From Mesostigma viride (taxonomy: Eukaryota > Streptophyta > Mesostigmatophyceae > Mesostigmatales > Mesostigmataceae), in NCBI GenBank assembly GCA_009746045.1, contig RPFO01000034.1, positions 2,238,471 to 2,302,470 on the forward strand: a stretch of 64,000 bases of DNA, read 5' to 3'. Position 1 is the first letter of the stretch. Every line of letters begins with the position of its first letter. Below the pieces are notes generated by a model that saw nothing but the letters and a program-made list of their open reading frames with translations, was not told the origin of the DNA and searched no databases. Both the position numbers and the translations under genes were made by a program. Shown here piece by piece: positions 45,880 through 56,077 of this stretch.

Positions 45880-48844
45880 CCCAGAACAGCACACACGTGC
45901 CACCCAGAACCGTACTAGCTGGAGAATGTTCACCCTTTGGAGAAAGTTCTCTATTTCTCAGTCCTTGAGTTGGTCAGTATCCTGCTTCCCCCCCTTAATC
46001 GGTCACTGTGAAGCTTGCCCCGTTTTGGCCCCTCTCGGCTGATCCCCAGCATTCCGAGTTGCATGAGCCATGACATCAGGTCCTGCGTGTGCCCATCATC
46101 GTGTGTGCGCTTTGGTCACATCCCCACCTTTTGTCACCCAGAACCGCACAAGCCACGGCATGTTCGTCTCGTTACTTGTTAAGTTGTGTCCACCTTTGTG
46201 GTCACTGGTTTCCGCCTCCCGCTTCCCCTCCCCACAAGCACCCACACCTCCAAGAACCTCACGAGCCACTGCGCGTACACCCTTGCGGTCACTCTATGTA
46301 TGGCCCCTCTTTTGGCCCTTACGTTGCTTGCCTCCCTTTGGCCACTGTATCATGTTCCCCTAAATCGCCCAGAACCGCACGAGCCACGGCATGTTCCTGC
46401 TGCCAGAGCACCTCAACGACCCGGTGGTGAAGGAGGTGGAGAAGCGCATCATGTTCGCGTGCAACACGCTCGGCTTCCCCTACTCCACCGCCTCCGACAA
46501 GCTGCAGGTGAGGGAGGGAGATACGACAATCTGCAGGTGGAGGGGGAAGTAAGGTAAGCTGAGGGTGGGCAAGAGAGTAGTGGGGTTGGAATAAGCTGCA
46601 AGTAGGGCGGGGGGGAGGGGCCGGGAAAAGAAGCTGCAGGTGAGGGAAGGAGGGAATAATACAGTTTGCAGGGGGAAGGAAGGGGGAAGTACCTGGCAGA
46701 AGGTGCAGGGTTGTTAGCTAGCAGCAGGTAGAAAGGTGGGCTGTGGGCGGCAGGGGTGGGGGGCTTTCTGAGGCCGCGACTCCTAAAAGTTTGGTGGCAT
46801 CAACACTGTGCCAGGTGGGAACTTGCCGTGGTCATCCCCTCCCCGCGGGTGGGTGAGGTGCTGGCCACATGCTGCTGACGACTGTCCCCTTTACTTTGTG
46901 CCTCACTCATGGCTTGGTTTCCATGTGCACGCTGCCAGATCATCCGCTACGAGCCGGGCCAGGAGTTCAAGCCTCACTACGACAACGTGAGCGCTAGCTA
47001 TAGTGTCCATGGAGGGTAGCGATGGTAGTGTGTTTGGGTTCATGTTCGTGGAGGGCAGCGGTAGGAGTTCAAGCCCCACGACGACAACGTGAGTGCTACA
47101 GTGTTCATTGAGGTCGGTGGTAGTGTTCATTGAGGTTAGCGGGAGATGGCATCAGGTGGGGGTCAACATGAGTGCTCGCCCATCAAGGGTAGCGATGCTA
47201 GTGTGCTTTGGCTAGTGTTAGCTTGCTTCAGGTGGGCGCGCGGGATTACTGGCACGGTGTGGGGGCGACTGCTTTCTGGGTGGGGTTAGCCACTGGTCAC
47301 GCTGGGTCGGGGCCGGAAGTGGCAGGTGGCCAACGGCTGTGTGAGGCCATGCATTCGAAAATACCAGAGCATGGGACTTATGACGCTGAGCCATTGTATC
47401 ATCCAGAACAAATTATCCTGTCATCATGGATGATGACAGGATTGGTAGATGGTACTGGCGCACTCAATTAGACCACAGATGTTTTCCTCGTGTCATCGAT
47501 ATTTTGCCCCTTGCTACGCAGTATTCGTTGCATTTCGTCGGTCCTGTTGCATTTGGGCTAGGAGCTTCCATCGCACGGTGTTGGTTGGTGTGGCAGTTGC
47601 TTAAGCACCATGATTGATGTGATTTTGTTTGCCACCGGCCACATGGGCGCTCCACTCGCTTGGTTGAATGAGGTGAAGCTCTTTATCATGTATGGTGCTT
47701 CTTGCTCGAACACTTCTTGCATCCGCAGGACGTCGGCGCAGTGACCAGCCGGGCAGCCACCATCATCATGTGAGCCATTGGAGTGAAGTTTAGAAGCTAG
47801 TGCGTTCGTGAGTTGACAGTCGAGAATATGAAAGCATTCTAGGTATGTTCGCTTCTCCATGGCTGATGCAGTATATTCTACTGACAGAGCCTTATAGGCA
47901 AACCGGCTGCATGCTTCCATGGTCTGACACTCTCGACTATACATCTTTATAATCTGTTACTACTTGTATGTTGCTGTGACCATGCTATGATCTCGCAGTC
48001 AATAAACCAGGATTTTGCTATGATGTTGCTCTCGACCAGTCACCTGCATGATCATGCTTCCTCTGCATCGCTGATGATCGTCGACACGGTGTGGATGTTC
48101 CCCCCACATGCCCTATATGTCGTGCGTACAGTTACCTGAACGACGTGCCGGCGGGTGGGGAGACGGCGTTCCCGAAGGCCCTCGACATGACCGATTCGAG
48201 GGAGGCTGAGCTAAAGGTGCGTTGATATTATATCATATCATACAGCTTTTGGGGTCTGGCCTTAATTGTGTCTGCATATATGGCCAAGGTGCATGCACAG
48301 CTACCAGGCTTTTGACATTAGCAGTTCAGCTGAGTCGTGTTCACACCAGATCGAGTACAGCATTTTTTTTGTTACAGGAGGACTTCTGTTTCCAGGGTTG
48401 TGCACCTTCTGATCTTAATGGCCTGTCCCTCAGGGCGGGCTCCCGCCCCATGAGTTCCTGTATATATACTCCTAGATATACCTCTACGCCATTGTTTCGT
48501 GCCTGGCTGATTGCCCCGATTATGTGCACATACATGGTTGCTGGGAAACGGACGCGTGAGAGATGAGGGGGGGTTCTCCAAGGGTTGGCTGTTCGGCTGG
48601 CCCTTGACATCAAACTGACAAAGCATCCATGAGTGCGATGTCTGGGCCTTGGCTGAACGTTATGTTCCCCTACCCCACTCCTCAGGTTAAACCCGTGATG
48701 GGCAGCGCCATCATTTTCTTCTCGAGGCTCCCTAATGGCAAGGAGGACATGCGGTCCCTGCACGCGGGCCTGCCGGTGCTCCAGGGTGTCAAGTACATCG
48801 CCACCAAGTGGCTGTCCATCGACCCCCCAGACACCGCCGTTTAA
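40639..48844 (+). CDS. MATH domain - prolyl 4-hydroxylase fusion, 10 exons, 439 residues
   Basis: Exons 40639-40762, 40877-41140, 43133-43264, 43941-44163, 44871-44979, 46373-46507, 46939-46986, 47729-47769, 48132-48216, 48686-48844; all GT-AG, all phases agree, sum 1,320 nt. Residues ~43-173 form a MATH/TRAF-like fold: [56 protein letters not shown] Pro-rich linker follows (174-247). Residues 248-439 are a 2-oxoglutarate/Fe(II) prolyl 4-hydroxylase: [76 protein letters not shown]. Iron ligands are His342, Asp344 and His413; Lys423, ten residues after, should bind 2-oxoglutarate. Algal P4Hs hydroxylate Pro-rich wall proteins in the ER (family knowledge), yet no signal peptide is visible in front of the MATH domain. 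If the gene were in fact two, the break would be in the 43265-43940 intron, but the phase fits there. Confidence 0.8.
41403..42786. repeat. (CCCCTT)n polypyrimidine array, 1.38 kb, in MATH-P4H intron 3
   Basis: CCCCTT units with scattered CCCTT (5-bp) slips, all pyrimidine on the plus (sense) strand. It makes up most of a 2-kb intron (41141-43132) and is itself a giant polypyrimidine tract ~350 bp upstream of the acceptor. PSPSP/LPLPL/FPFPF and minus-strand GEGEG/GKGKG readings are artefacts. Confidence 0.97.
44236..44281 (+). repeat. Copy of the MATH-P4H exon-4 end with a dead donor
   Basis: CTCGTCCTCACGCCCATCTG, CATCAGGCCACGGGGAGAG repeats 44132-44172 (TCTCATCCTCAAGCCCATCT, GCATCAGCCCACGGTGAGA). 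The donor GTGAGA has become GGGAGA. It lies 70 bp into intron 4. Confidence 0.85.
45540..45915 (+). repeat. (CA)n array with nine copies of the exon-6 acceptor sequence
   Basis: CA runs alternate with CCCAGAACCGCAC, the same bases that form the true acceptor and the first codons of exon 6 (46368-46380). Copies start near 45560, 45660, 45697, 45728, 45767, 45799, 45838, 45880 and 45902. Two longer copies follow at 46135 and 46246. Confidence 0.9.
46135..46172 (+). repeat. Longer copy of the exon-6 start (decoy acceptor)
   Basis: CACCCAGAACCGCACAAGCC, ACGGCATGTTC matches 46369-46399 with one mismatch in the exon part. It keeps the AG and the reading NRTSHGMF, then diverges. A weaker copy lies at 46246-46272. 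Confidence 0.85.
46512..46720 (+). repeat. Repeated copies of the exon-6 donor in intron 6
   Basis: The true junction is AAGCTGCAG/GTGAGGGAGG (46507/46508). AATCTGCAGGTGGAGG (46529), AAGCTGCAAGTAGGG (46592), AAGCTGCAGGTGAGGGAAGG (46630) and TTTGCAGGGGGAAGG (46668) follow. The copy at 46630 is an almost perfect duplicate of the authentic 5' splice site. Confidence 0.8.
47060..47100 (+). repeat. Copy of the exon-7 end and donor
   Basis: AGGAGTTCAAGCCCCACGAC, GACAACGTGAGTGCTA matches 46961-46996 (AGGAGTTCAAGCCTCACTAC, GACAACGTGAGCGCTA). It would read HDDN in place of the iron-binding HYDN, and keeps a functional-looking GTGAGT. Confidence 0.88.
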
Positions 48845-50349
48845 GTTAGCGGCAAACTCATATGTTAATTAAAATTGGAACATCCTGGCCTTGGCAGGAT
48901 TCTCGGCTGAAAGACTCACATTTAGTGCCATGCACTGGGTTCCCCAGGCTGCATGGCGTTTTCAGTCAGCTCAGTTGACAAGCCTCCAGATGCATGGCAT
49001 GCAAAGTCGCTGGCAGTTGCAACTGCCCAGGAACTCAGGAGTTGCCATGGGGGCTTTTATTTAGTAATTAGGGGGAGACACTTCTTGGGGGCCGGCCGGG
49101 GGGGGGGGGGAGTCCGCGAGGAGGTGGGCCGTTGTTGGCCATGCTTCTGCACGCACGTTGTGGAGCTCAGGTGATTGTATAATGCTACTAGTTAGCAACC
49201 AAAGCTAGCTGATCTGGACATTTTGAAAGGCAGCTATTACACATACATGTGAACACCTTGAAATGAACACTCGAGCAGCGTCGTTGCTCAATTTCAACCT
49301 GTAGAGACTTTGCCATTTTCCAGTTCTGCGCCCCTCGATATGTCAAGGTTGCCACTGAGTCAATGGTGTGATGGCCAGGGGGGCGGGGTGTCTCCGAGTC
49401 CGCAAGCTAGGAGGTGGGCCGCTGTTGGCCATGCTTCCACGCACGTTGTGGAGCTCAGGTGATTGGATAACACTACTAGCTAGTTGGCAACCAAAGCTAG
49501 CTGATCTGGACATTTGAAAGGCAGCTATTACATTCATGTGAACACTATGAAATGACTATATGGTTGGGGCATGATGCAGACGATATTTGTGACTTTCGTG
49601 TAATTATTTTTCTAATGAGATTAGCATAGTACTTCGTGGCATGCCCATGCGCATGTCACGCAAGTACTTACTTACTTACTTGAAATGAACACTAGCAAAC
49701 TCGTTGCTCATTTTCACGTACAGAGACTTATTGCCATTTCCCATGCAGGTCCGGCCGCGCCCCTCGATTTCAAGGTTGCTATTATGCTGAGTCAATGGTG
49801 TGATGGCTGCAGTGCCTTCGACCGTCGGGCCTTCATATATATTCATTAAGAGTGATAAATTACGGTGGTGAGATTGGCATGCAACATAAGGAAAAACCCG
49901 AAAAGAAGAAGAACCCTGAAGAAGTAGTAATCTGACACGGACATCCAAGGATCACGCCAGCTGCACAAGGTACAACTAAATACATCACAATACTACCAGA
50001 CACGCAGCCACATCGCTGCCGGCCCACCATGCAGGCCTGGGAGGGATCTAGACCGCATGGGTCGCGACAAAGTCGGCCGGGTGCAGCGGAATAACACATC
50101 AGCCACGGTGCGAGTGAGGGCGAGTGACAGGCCTGCGCTGCCGCCAATACGAGGACCACGTGCGGGCAGACCACGGGGCGGTCTGCCTTCATATATATTA
50201 TAAAAATATTATTACTTACAGCAGAGTGAAATCACTCAAACCAAAGCAAACGCCCAGCTATAATCTGATTTGGCACGCCGCAAAGGTGAAAACCATTTGC
50301 GTTCAGCGCCGGTCCGCGGAAAACGTGCAGTTGACACGTGGCGCAAATG
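48845..50349. other. Downstream region of MATH-P4H with a ~300-bp imperfect direct duplication
   Basis: 49119-49247 is repeated at 49409-49545 (GAGGTGGGCCG.TGTTGGCC... GCAACCAAAGCTAGCTGATC), and 49256-49375 at 49680-49807 (TGAAATGAACACT... GAGTCAATGGTGTGATGG). A run of 12 G lies at 49099. No gene is supported. Confidence 0.7.
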
Positions 50350-50399
50350 TTACAGGAAGCAGTAACTATAATCCAGGTACATGTCATACATCCCAGTGA

Positions 50400-50890
50400 G
50401 TAATAACTGAATGGAACTCAGAGATTGGCAGTGAACGGGTGGGTAATGATGTGCCATGCGCGTCTTCCAGTACTCGAAGTTCGGGTACCGGTCGGTGACG
50501 AGTACTTGGGCACAATCACAAGTAGCGAGGCCGATCCTAGCATCGATGTCGTTGACACAGTTGGGCAGGATGCTGTCCAGCAGCTTGGGCCGCTCCCAGT
50601 TAAGAACCATGCAGCCACCTAGGGGACAGAGGTCGGGTGGGGGGCCAGCAATCAAGCCTCCCTCTTCTCCATCGCCTCCACCTTCTTGCTGATCGCAAGG
50701 CCCACCACACGCGCTTTGACGGCCAGGTGGTCCAGCCACGTCTCGACATGTGACAGGTCTGAAATGAGCGAGGTGTCGTCTGCATACATAAACTCCGACA
50801 GTATAGTCCCGGACCCATCGCTACCTCGCTCTTTCCTATTCATGATGAGCACGCCCGGTCCTTCCCCACAATGCTAACGAAGCGCTTGCA
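50400..50890 (-). pseudogene. LINE reverse transcriptase relic, divergent subfamily
   Basis: From right to left on the minus strand: CKRFVSIVGKDRA, SEFMYADDTSLISDLSHVET, WLDHLAVKARVVGLAISKKV and, after a frame change, CMVLNWERPKLLDSILPNCV. The YADD box and its spacing match the copy at 29295 but with about half the residues changed. It lies directly downstream of the gene at 50976. Confidence 0.82.
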
Positions 50891-50975
50891 TGCGGAGATC
50901 GTGCACTGTTGAGTGGGGCGACCGCTGACCGTTGGTGCGCAAGACGACCAAAGAAAGTTCCATACTGACACGGCC

Positions 50976-53264
50976 TCACAGTGCGGACCGCAGCACCCAG
51001 AACATGGCGCGCAGCTCCGCCCACGGCATGGAACACTCGAGCACACGCCACTGCCGCCCGCGCCAGACCAGGACGCTCGTCGGACCATCTCCCGGATTAC
51101 CCGGGTCCGCCACCAACTCCTGCACATCTCCTGGGCGCAGAAGCAACTGGCCCTCCCGCCAGGGATGCGTGGACGCCAAGATCTTCCACCCGTCACCCAC
51201 CCCCGTGGCAACTGGCGCAGCGGCATCCCTCCCTGCTCCACCAGACGCCTCAATCACCTGGTCCCCATTTGACATCATCCTTGCGCCGGTGGCCGCGGGG
51301 GTCGCGGCACTTGGCGGCACAGGGATCCTGCCATAGCACCCCTCAAGCTGCAACAGGTCCTCCATCGCCGCTCGGTCGCCTGCCGCGTGCGCCGCATCCA
51401 CCAGGTTTGCGCACCCACCGGGGCCTTGGAACGCGTCCAGCGCCGACCCGGCCCGCAGCCGCCTACGGTCCTCCACAAAGACGAAATGCTGGCCGATCAC
51501 GACCAGAATCGCATCCCCGGCACTTGGACTCTCTACCCTTGTTGAGGCGTCACATCCACACGTGGCTTGCTGGGGCGGTTGTGGGTCACTGCCACCTTTA
51601 TTCTGCGCCCCGCCACAGGAACCACCACACGCCACACGTGATGGATGTCTGTTGCAATGGCATGGGTGGCCAGAAATTCCCTCGTCATACGGTGTCAGGG
51701 GCAGCGCACGCATCGCAAAAAAATGCTTGCCGCCCGAATCCCCCGGCAGACGCGCCCATCTCTCCATGTACACGGCCTGCCCAAACTCGTCGTTGGCGAT
51801 GCCGTACTCCTTGAATGAGCTGCCATCCGGGGACACTAGCACCCGCCACCGGTTGGGCCGTGATCGGGGGAAGCACGGGTGGTAGTTCCAGTCGATGCAG
51901 TGGTGGCGTGTGCACACCTGCCAGGGACATGCACGGGCGGTCCGGGGATGCCAAGCAGGTAGATTTATTTTGCAAGTTGTTGACACAAGTGCAAGCGAGC
52001 AGGCATGCTTTAACTGACAAATACAAACGTGAGGCGTTTGAGTTCACTGGATCACTACAGAGCAATGCTCTATCCATGATAGCGAATCTCGCCACATACC
52101 AGCGTTGTTGACTTCTGAGCGTGGGCAGCCTCCACAGAACCTCGATAAGGATTTCGTCATTTACGTTACAAGACCCGCCACCAACGGCAGCATGCACCCA
52201 CGCAGCCACAAACATGACAGGGAGGGGATGAAAAAAAGGGGGTACCTTATCCAAGGCATGCTGCCATGCCTTGGATAAGGTACCCCCTTTTTCCTAACCC
52301 CCAAGAATTTGATGCTGCTAGTCAAGACGGTGTCCCGGCGACGTGGAAGTGGGCAGTAGAGAATGTACACGGGAAAGATATCATGGCATGAACCTAAGGT
52401 TGCTAATATGCCAATATCAATGAGACAACTAGCGCAGGCCAGCGCAGGCCAGCGCAGGCCAGCGCAGGCCAACGCAGGCCAGTGCAGGCTAGCGCAGACC
52501 AATATGATTGGTCCTTGATAACTTTTCACATCGTTAGGATCAACCTGAGAATGACATCTCATGTCCTAGCAGAATACTTACGAAAGTGCTAGTGCCCGCA
52601 ACTGAATATAGCCTGCATGTTAACTAATGAATCACCACCCATCTGCAAACTCAACGGGTACATAACAATGATTCGAAACTGTGACAATCAGGGCCTTCGA
52701 CCTGAGATACACAAAAAGCAGGGCGAGGACCAGGCTCGCCCTGAATAAATCCTTCCGCTACCGCATTCCAGGCCAAGATCTGGTCCAGATGCCTATTCCT
52801 TGCAAGCAGAACCGGGGGGCAAGAGAAAAACCTACAGGGGCACCGTCAATGAAGTCGACCAAGGTGTAGCCCGCGAAGCAGTGTTGTCGCGCTAGAACAC
52901 GTAACTCCTGAAGCGAGCAATCGGCAAGGCTGCGCCTCGCACAGAGCGAGCGCGGCCTGGCGACGGGTATACGTAGATCAATAAAGATCGAAGGAGTTTG
53001 CAGGTTGTAAACGGTAGTGTCGGACGAAGTCGACTCCTTCCATCCTCCACAAAAAAGCGGCCTTTCCCAAGCGCCCGTGACCAAAGTGCTTCGCCGTCCT
53101 GTTCTTAACCAACGATCAAACTCTTCCCAAGACCGTCCGCTGGCAAGGTAGTAATGTGGCAAGTCTTCGCGAACATAATTTGTTTCAGGGTACCAGGCCT
53201 CGAGTTTGTTCCCGCCAGTAAGAATGTGACCTTGAGTGGCCGACCATTGTAGCAAATCGTCCAT
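50976..53264 (-). CDS. Conserved-looking protein of unknown function, 2 exons, 456 residues
   Basis: Exon 1 53264-52836 (143 codons) ends in phase 0 at CCCCT/GTAGGT. Exon 2 51917-50976 (313 codons and stop) starts in phase 0 after CCTGGCAG. Exon 1 has LEAWYPETNYVREDLPHYYL, VYNLQTPSIFIDLRIPVARP and LRVLARQHCFAGYTLVDFI; exon 2 has VCTRHHCIDWNYHPCF, RPNRWRVLVSPDG, DAILVVIGQHFVFVED and DGWKILASTHPWREGQLLL. The Cys/His/Trp-rich motif CTRHHCIDWN sits just after the junction and looks like an active or metal-binding site. I believe similar unnamed proteins exist in algae and bacteria but cannot give a family name. A Gly/Cys-rich stretch (about residues 195-235) and a Pro/Ala-rich stretch (about 300-345) may be insertions. 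No signal or membrane segment is seen. Confidence 0.75.
52233..52292. other. 28-bp perfect inverted repeat with 4-nt loop in the intron of the gene at 50976
   Basis: Left arm 52233-52260 (AAAAAGGGGGTACCTTATCC, AAGGCATG), loop CTGC, right arm 52265-52292 exactly complementary. The hairpin would form in the intron transcript on either strand. See the finding. Confidence 0.9.
52431..52500. repeat. 10-bp tandem repeat, about 7 units
   Basis: AGCGCAGGCC repeated, with later units AACGCAGGCC, AGTGCAGGCT and AGCGCAGACC. It lies in the same intron as the hairpin. Confidence 0.9.
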
Positions 53265-53927
53265 TTGATGTCAAAAAAGCGTCGAAAGTGCTGCTTGTGA
53301 CATTTCATTCAAGTATGCTTTCACCAAACCCAATGCATGGATGGTCGATAATGCGGAAATCGTTGAAAAGTCTACTAAAAATGTATCCATTTACGACATG
53401 TGGCCATGTGCGTACCCAGATTACTTGGTGTGTTGGGCTTTGGTGTGTTTTCTCCCGATTTCTGGCCTGAGCTGGTTGTCTCCTTGGTATTGGGGCTGAG
53501 CACAGAGATACGACTCGGGAATTTTCTTACATGATGATTGATGAGGTTGTCAGGAGATAAATAATTGGGAGATAAATAATTGAAAAATAGGTTTGAGTAA
53601 AGGAATATTGTCTGATAATAACTCATATAAGTTTGTCATGTGTGTACCGACTACCGGGTACCCCCCTCGGTCAAGTCAGTCAAAACAGCTGTCAAAACTC
53701 GTTATTCCCTTATTCCCACGCCGGTTACTGTATCCTGCCTGTGCTCAGTGTGCTCAGTGCTATGTACTCCCAACATTAACTATTAACTACGAGCGCATGG
53801 CACATGTAACTCAGCACTCCGCACTCCGCAGTCCGCACTCATCAACCTCACTCTCTGCCCATGTGCGGTGTGCATGGTATCCAAGTCATCCAGCAGCTGA
53901 CCAGGACTACATGTACTGTAATGACTG

Positions 53928-53974
53928 CCCATGTGCGGCGTGGCCGCGTGGGCCTCAACAACAACAACAACAAC
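53928..53974 (+). mobile_element. Hairpin-(CAA)n element, copy g
   Basis: CTGCCCATGTGCGGCGTGGC, CGCGTGGGCCT, then six CAA units. A small duplication of GCGTGG is present in the core. A tail-less copy (CTCTCTGCCCATGTGCGGTG) lies 70 bp upstream at 53855-53875. Confidence 0.75.
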
Positions 53975-55652
53975 AGCACTCCGCAGTCAGCAGTCAGCAG
54001 TCAGCAGTCAGCAGTCAGCCAGTCACAACAGACTATGTAAAAGCCGCGCATCTCTACTGTAGAGGCAAAATTTTACCTGACGGTGCAGGCCGTAGGGACA
54101 GTGTAGGGACGGTGCCAATTGCCAAATGTGACCAGATCTGATTACAAGTGGCATATCATCATTGGACAGGACAGGATCCAAGTAGACACTGATTCAGAAT
54201 GTGACAAGGCGTCGCGGATTCGCCGTTCTACAGTACTTACCGTAGTCCAGGATTCTGGGAAGATCAGCGGGATCCTGACGTGATGCCAATATCAAGGAGA
54301 CAAAATGTTTGCCAATATGTTACAACCCTCACCTGTAACGGCATGATTTAGAAGCTCATGAATGCGCCAATTGTTTTCCATTATCCGAGATCGTGCACCC
54401 GGCCTGACTCCTCTGACAGTAACGACTAATATCCCAGTGAATGCTTGTTTACCCGCTGTCATCAGTGTCATGTCATCAGGATTGTGCACAAATCTGTACT
54501 TGACTGCATTTGTCTCAGCCTCGCCATGCATAATTAATTTTTCCTCGACAGGAAGGCCACTAGGGCCAGTCAATTATCTATGAATGGTTACTACGTTGTT
54601 GTTTGTCAACATATTAACGAATGGCAAACGGCGTAGCGCGCGGGTGACGCTGGAAAACCCACCTTTTGTTGGAGTAGGGTGATCTGCCCGAAGGGGTAGC
54701 CGCAACTTAGTACCGTCATCACAGCCTATCACATCGACTGCAGTTCGCGTTTATTACCGCGGGAAGAGCGTTGTTGTCTACAGGCTTGCGTGCGTACCGT
54801 AATAAAATCTGGTAAAGTCCTAGTCAGCTTTTGCAGCTGGTGTCTGCGTGTATTAGTTTCTATTTTCGCTGCTTCAGGATCCAGAGGCATCGCTATATAT
54901 GCGCCGGCCGGCTTCAGTAATTAATGTGCAACACGCTGCACCGCACTGGCGCAAGCTAGTCGAATCGTTATTGTACCCAGCTTTATCCTGCGTCTCGGCC
55001 AGGGATCAAGCGTAGGCTAGTGCACGGCATTCATTCGCGCCATTTTCAGACGGCACTCCCCAGCGACCCGCTCACAGCATTATAAAGAAACCTCATGAGC
55101 CGCAGCGAGCCATTTTGAGGTCAATGCGAATCTATGCGATTAGTTTTTTCGTCCTTAACGTCGAGGAAAAGTAGTTCTAGGGTGACTCCGAATGCCGACA
55201 GGCACGTCGCTTGTTGGCAACGGGACGCCAGCTTGGCGTTATGGCACGTGGGGGGGGGCTATGTGCAGATCTCATCACCATGCACCATCTCCTCGGCAAG
55301 TTCAGCAGAGCAATGAAACAGTACCCGGAAGTCATTCGTTTCATGACGCCTACCCTCGCTCGGTCGAGATGGACGCCAGGGAATCATGGTCTGGGTGAAT
55401 CAGCTTCAGGGTTCAGGTAAGCAGTTAGAATCCGGTTTTCAGGTGAAGGTCACCAGCAGCCTTGGCTCTAATCCGTTCGCATGATGGCAGTTTTTCTACT
55501 GTACAATAATTAATCCTGACAATCGGGCCTTCGCTTTGGCAGACTTAGACGAAAAAAATTTCTGGTGCATGTTGGCATGCCAGCAAATTACTGCAGCCTA
55601 TCCCGAGGCAGGAGGATAAGCTACTTTTCTAAATCCGGATCCGTCCAATCAT

Positions 55653-56045
55653 TTATAAGCGCCAAACGCCCTCTTGCGTGACATACTTCAGCAGTGACCT
55701 ACCATACACCTGATGTTGCATGCCCAGCTTTTCCCCCAATGCCCCTACACACTGCTGGCCACCTCCATGGCTGAAGTCTGCAGCTGCCTTGTTCTTATTC
55801 CGCACTCTGCATGGCATGCTTGCTGCACGGGTGTGCTTGCCGGTACGTGGCGTGCTTGCCTGTGGCGTGCTTAAGCCTGTGGCGTGCTTGCCTGTGGCGT
55901 GCTTGCCTGTGGTGTGCTCGCCTGTGGTGTGCTCGCCTGTGGCGTGCTTGCCGGTAGCGTGCTTGCCTTGATCATGTGTCGGGTCAGCCTGGGCATGTTG
56001 AGCATCGGGTACCGAGGCAGAAACAACGTCGGCAGGGGAAGGCAT
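55653..56045 (-). CDS. Doubtful ORF with KHATG/EHTTG pentapeptide repeats
   Basis: 130 codons from ATG at 56045. The middle is a 15-bp minisatellite (55840-55967) read as GKHATGKHATGEHTTG. The C-terminal part (FSHGGGQQCVGALGEKLG, YGRSLLKYVTQEGVWRL) has a normal composition and could be a last exon. No homology recognised. Confidence 0.3.
   Translation of the reverse strand: MPSPADVVSASVPDAQHAQADPTHDQGKHATGKHATGEHTTGEHTTGKHATGKHATGLSTPQASTPRTGKHTRAASMPCRVRNKNKAAADFSHGGGQQCVGALGEKLGMQHQVYGRSLLKYVTQEGVWRL
55840..55967. repeat. 15-bp minisatellite (GTGGCGTGCTTGCCT type)
   Basis: About eight units with C/T variants (GTGCTTG against GTGCTCG). It keeps reading frame on both strands because the period is a multiple of 3. 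Confidence 0.85.
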
Positions 56046-56077
56046 GGAAAGGCGCAGTGACAGTTAGGGGATCCTAC

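Noticed and set aside
45421-46042. THTHTH and VCVCVC frames
   Set aside because: Readings of the (CA)n array in MATH-P4H intron 5.
52090-52254. F-box-like stretch NDEILIEVLWRLPTLRSQQ on the minus strand
   Set aside because: It lies in the intron of the gene at 50976, its possible donor is in phase 2 while exon 2 needs phase 0, and no second F-box half follows.
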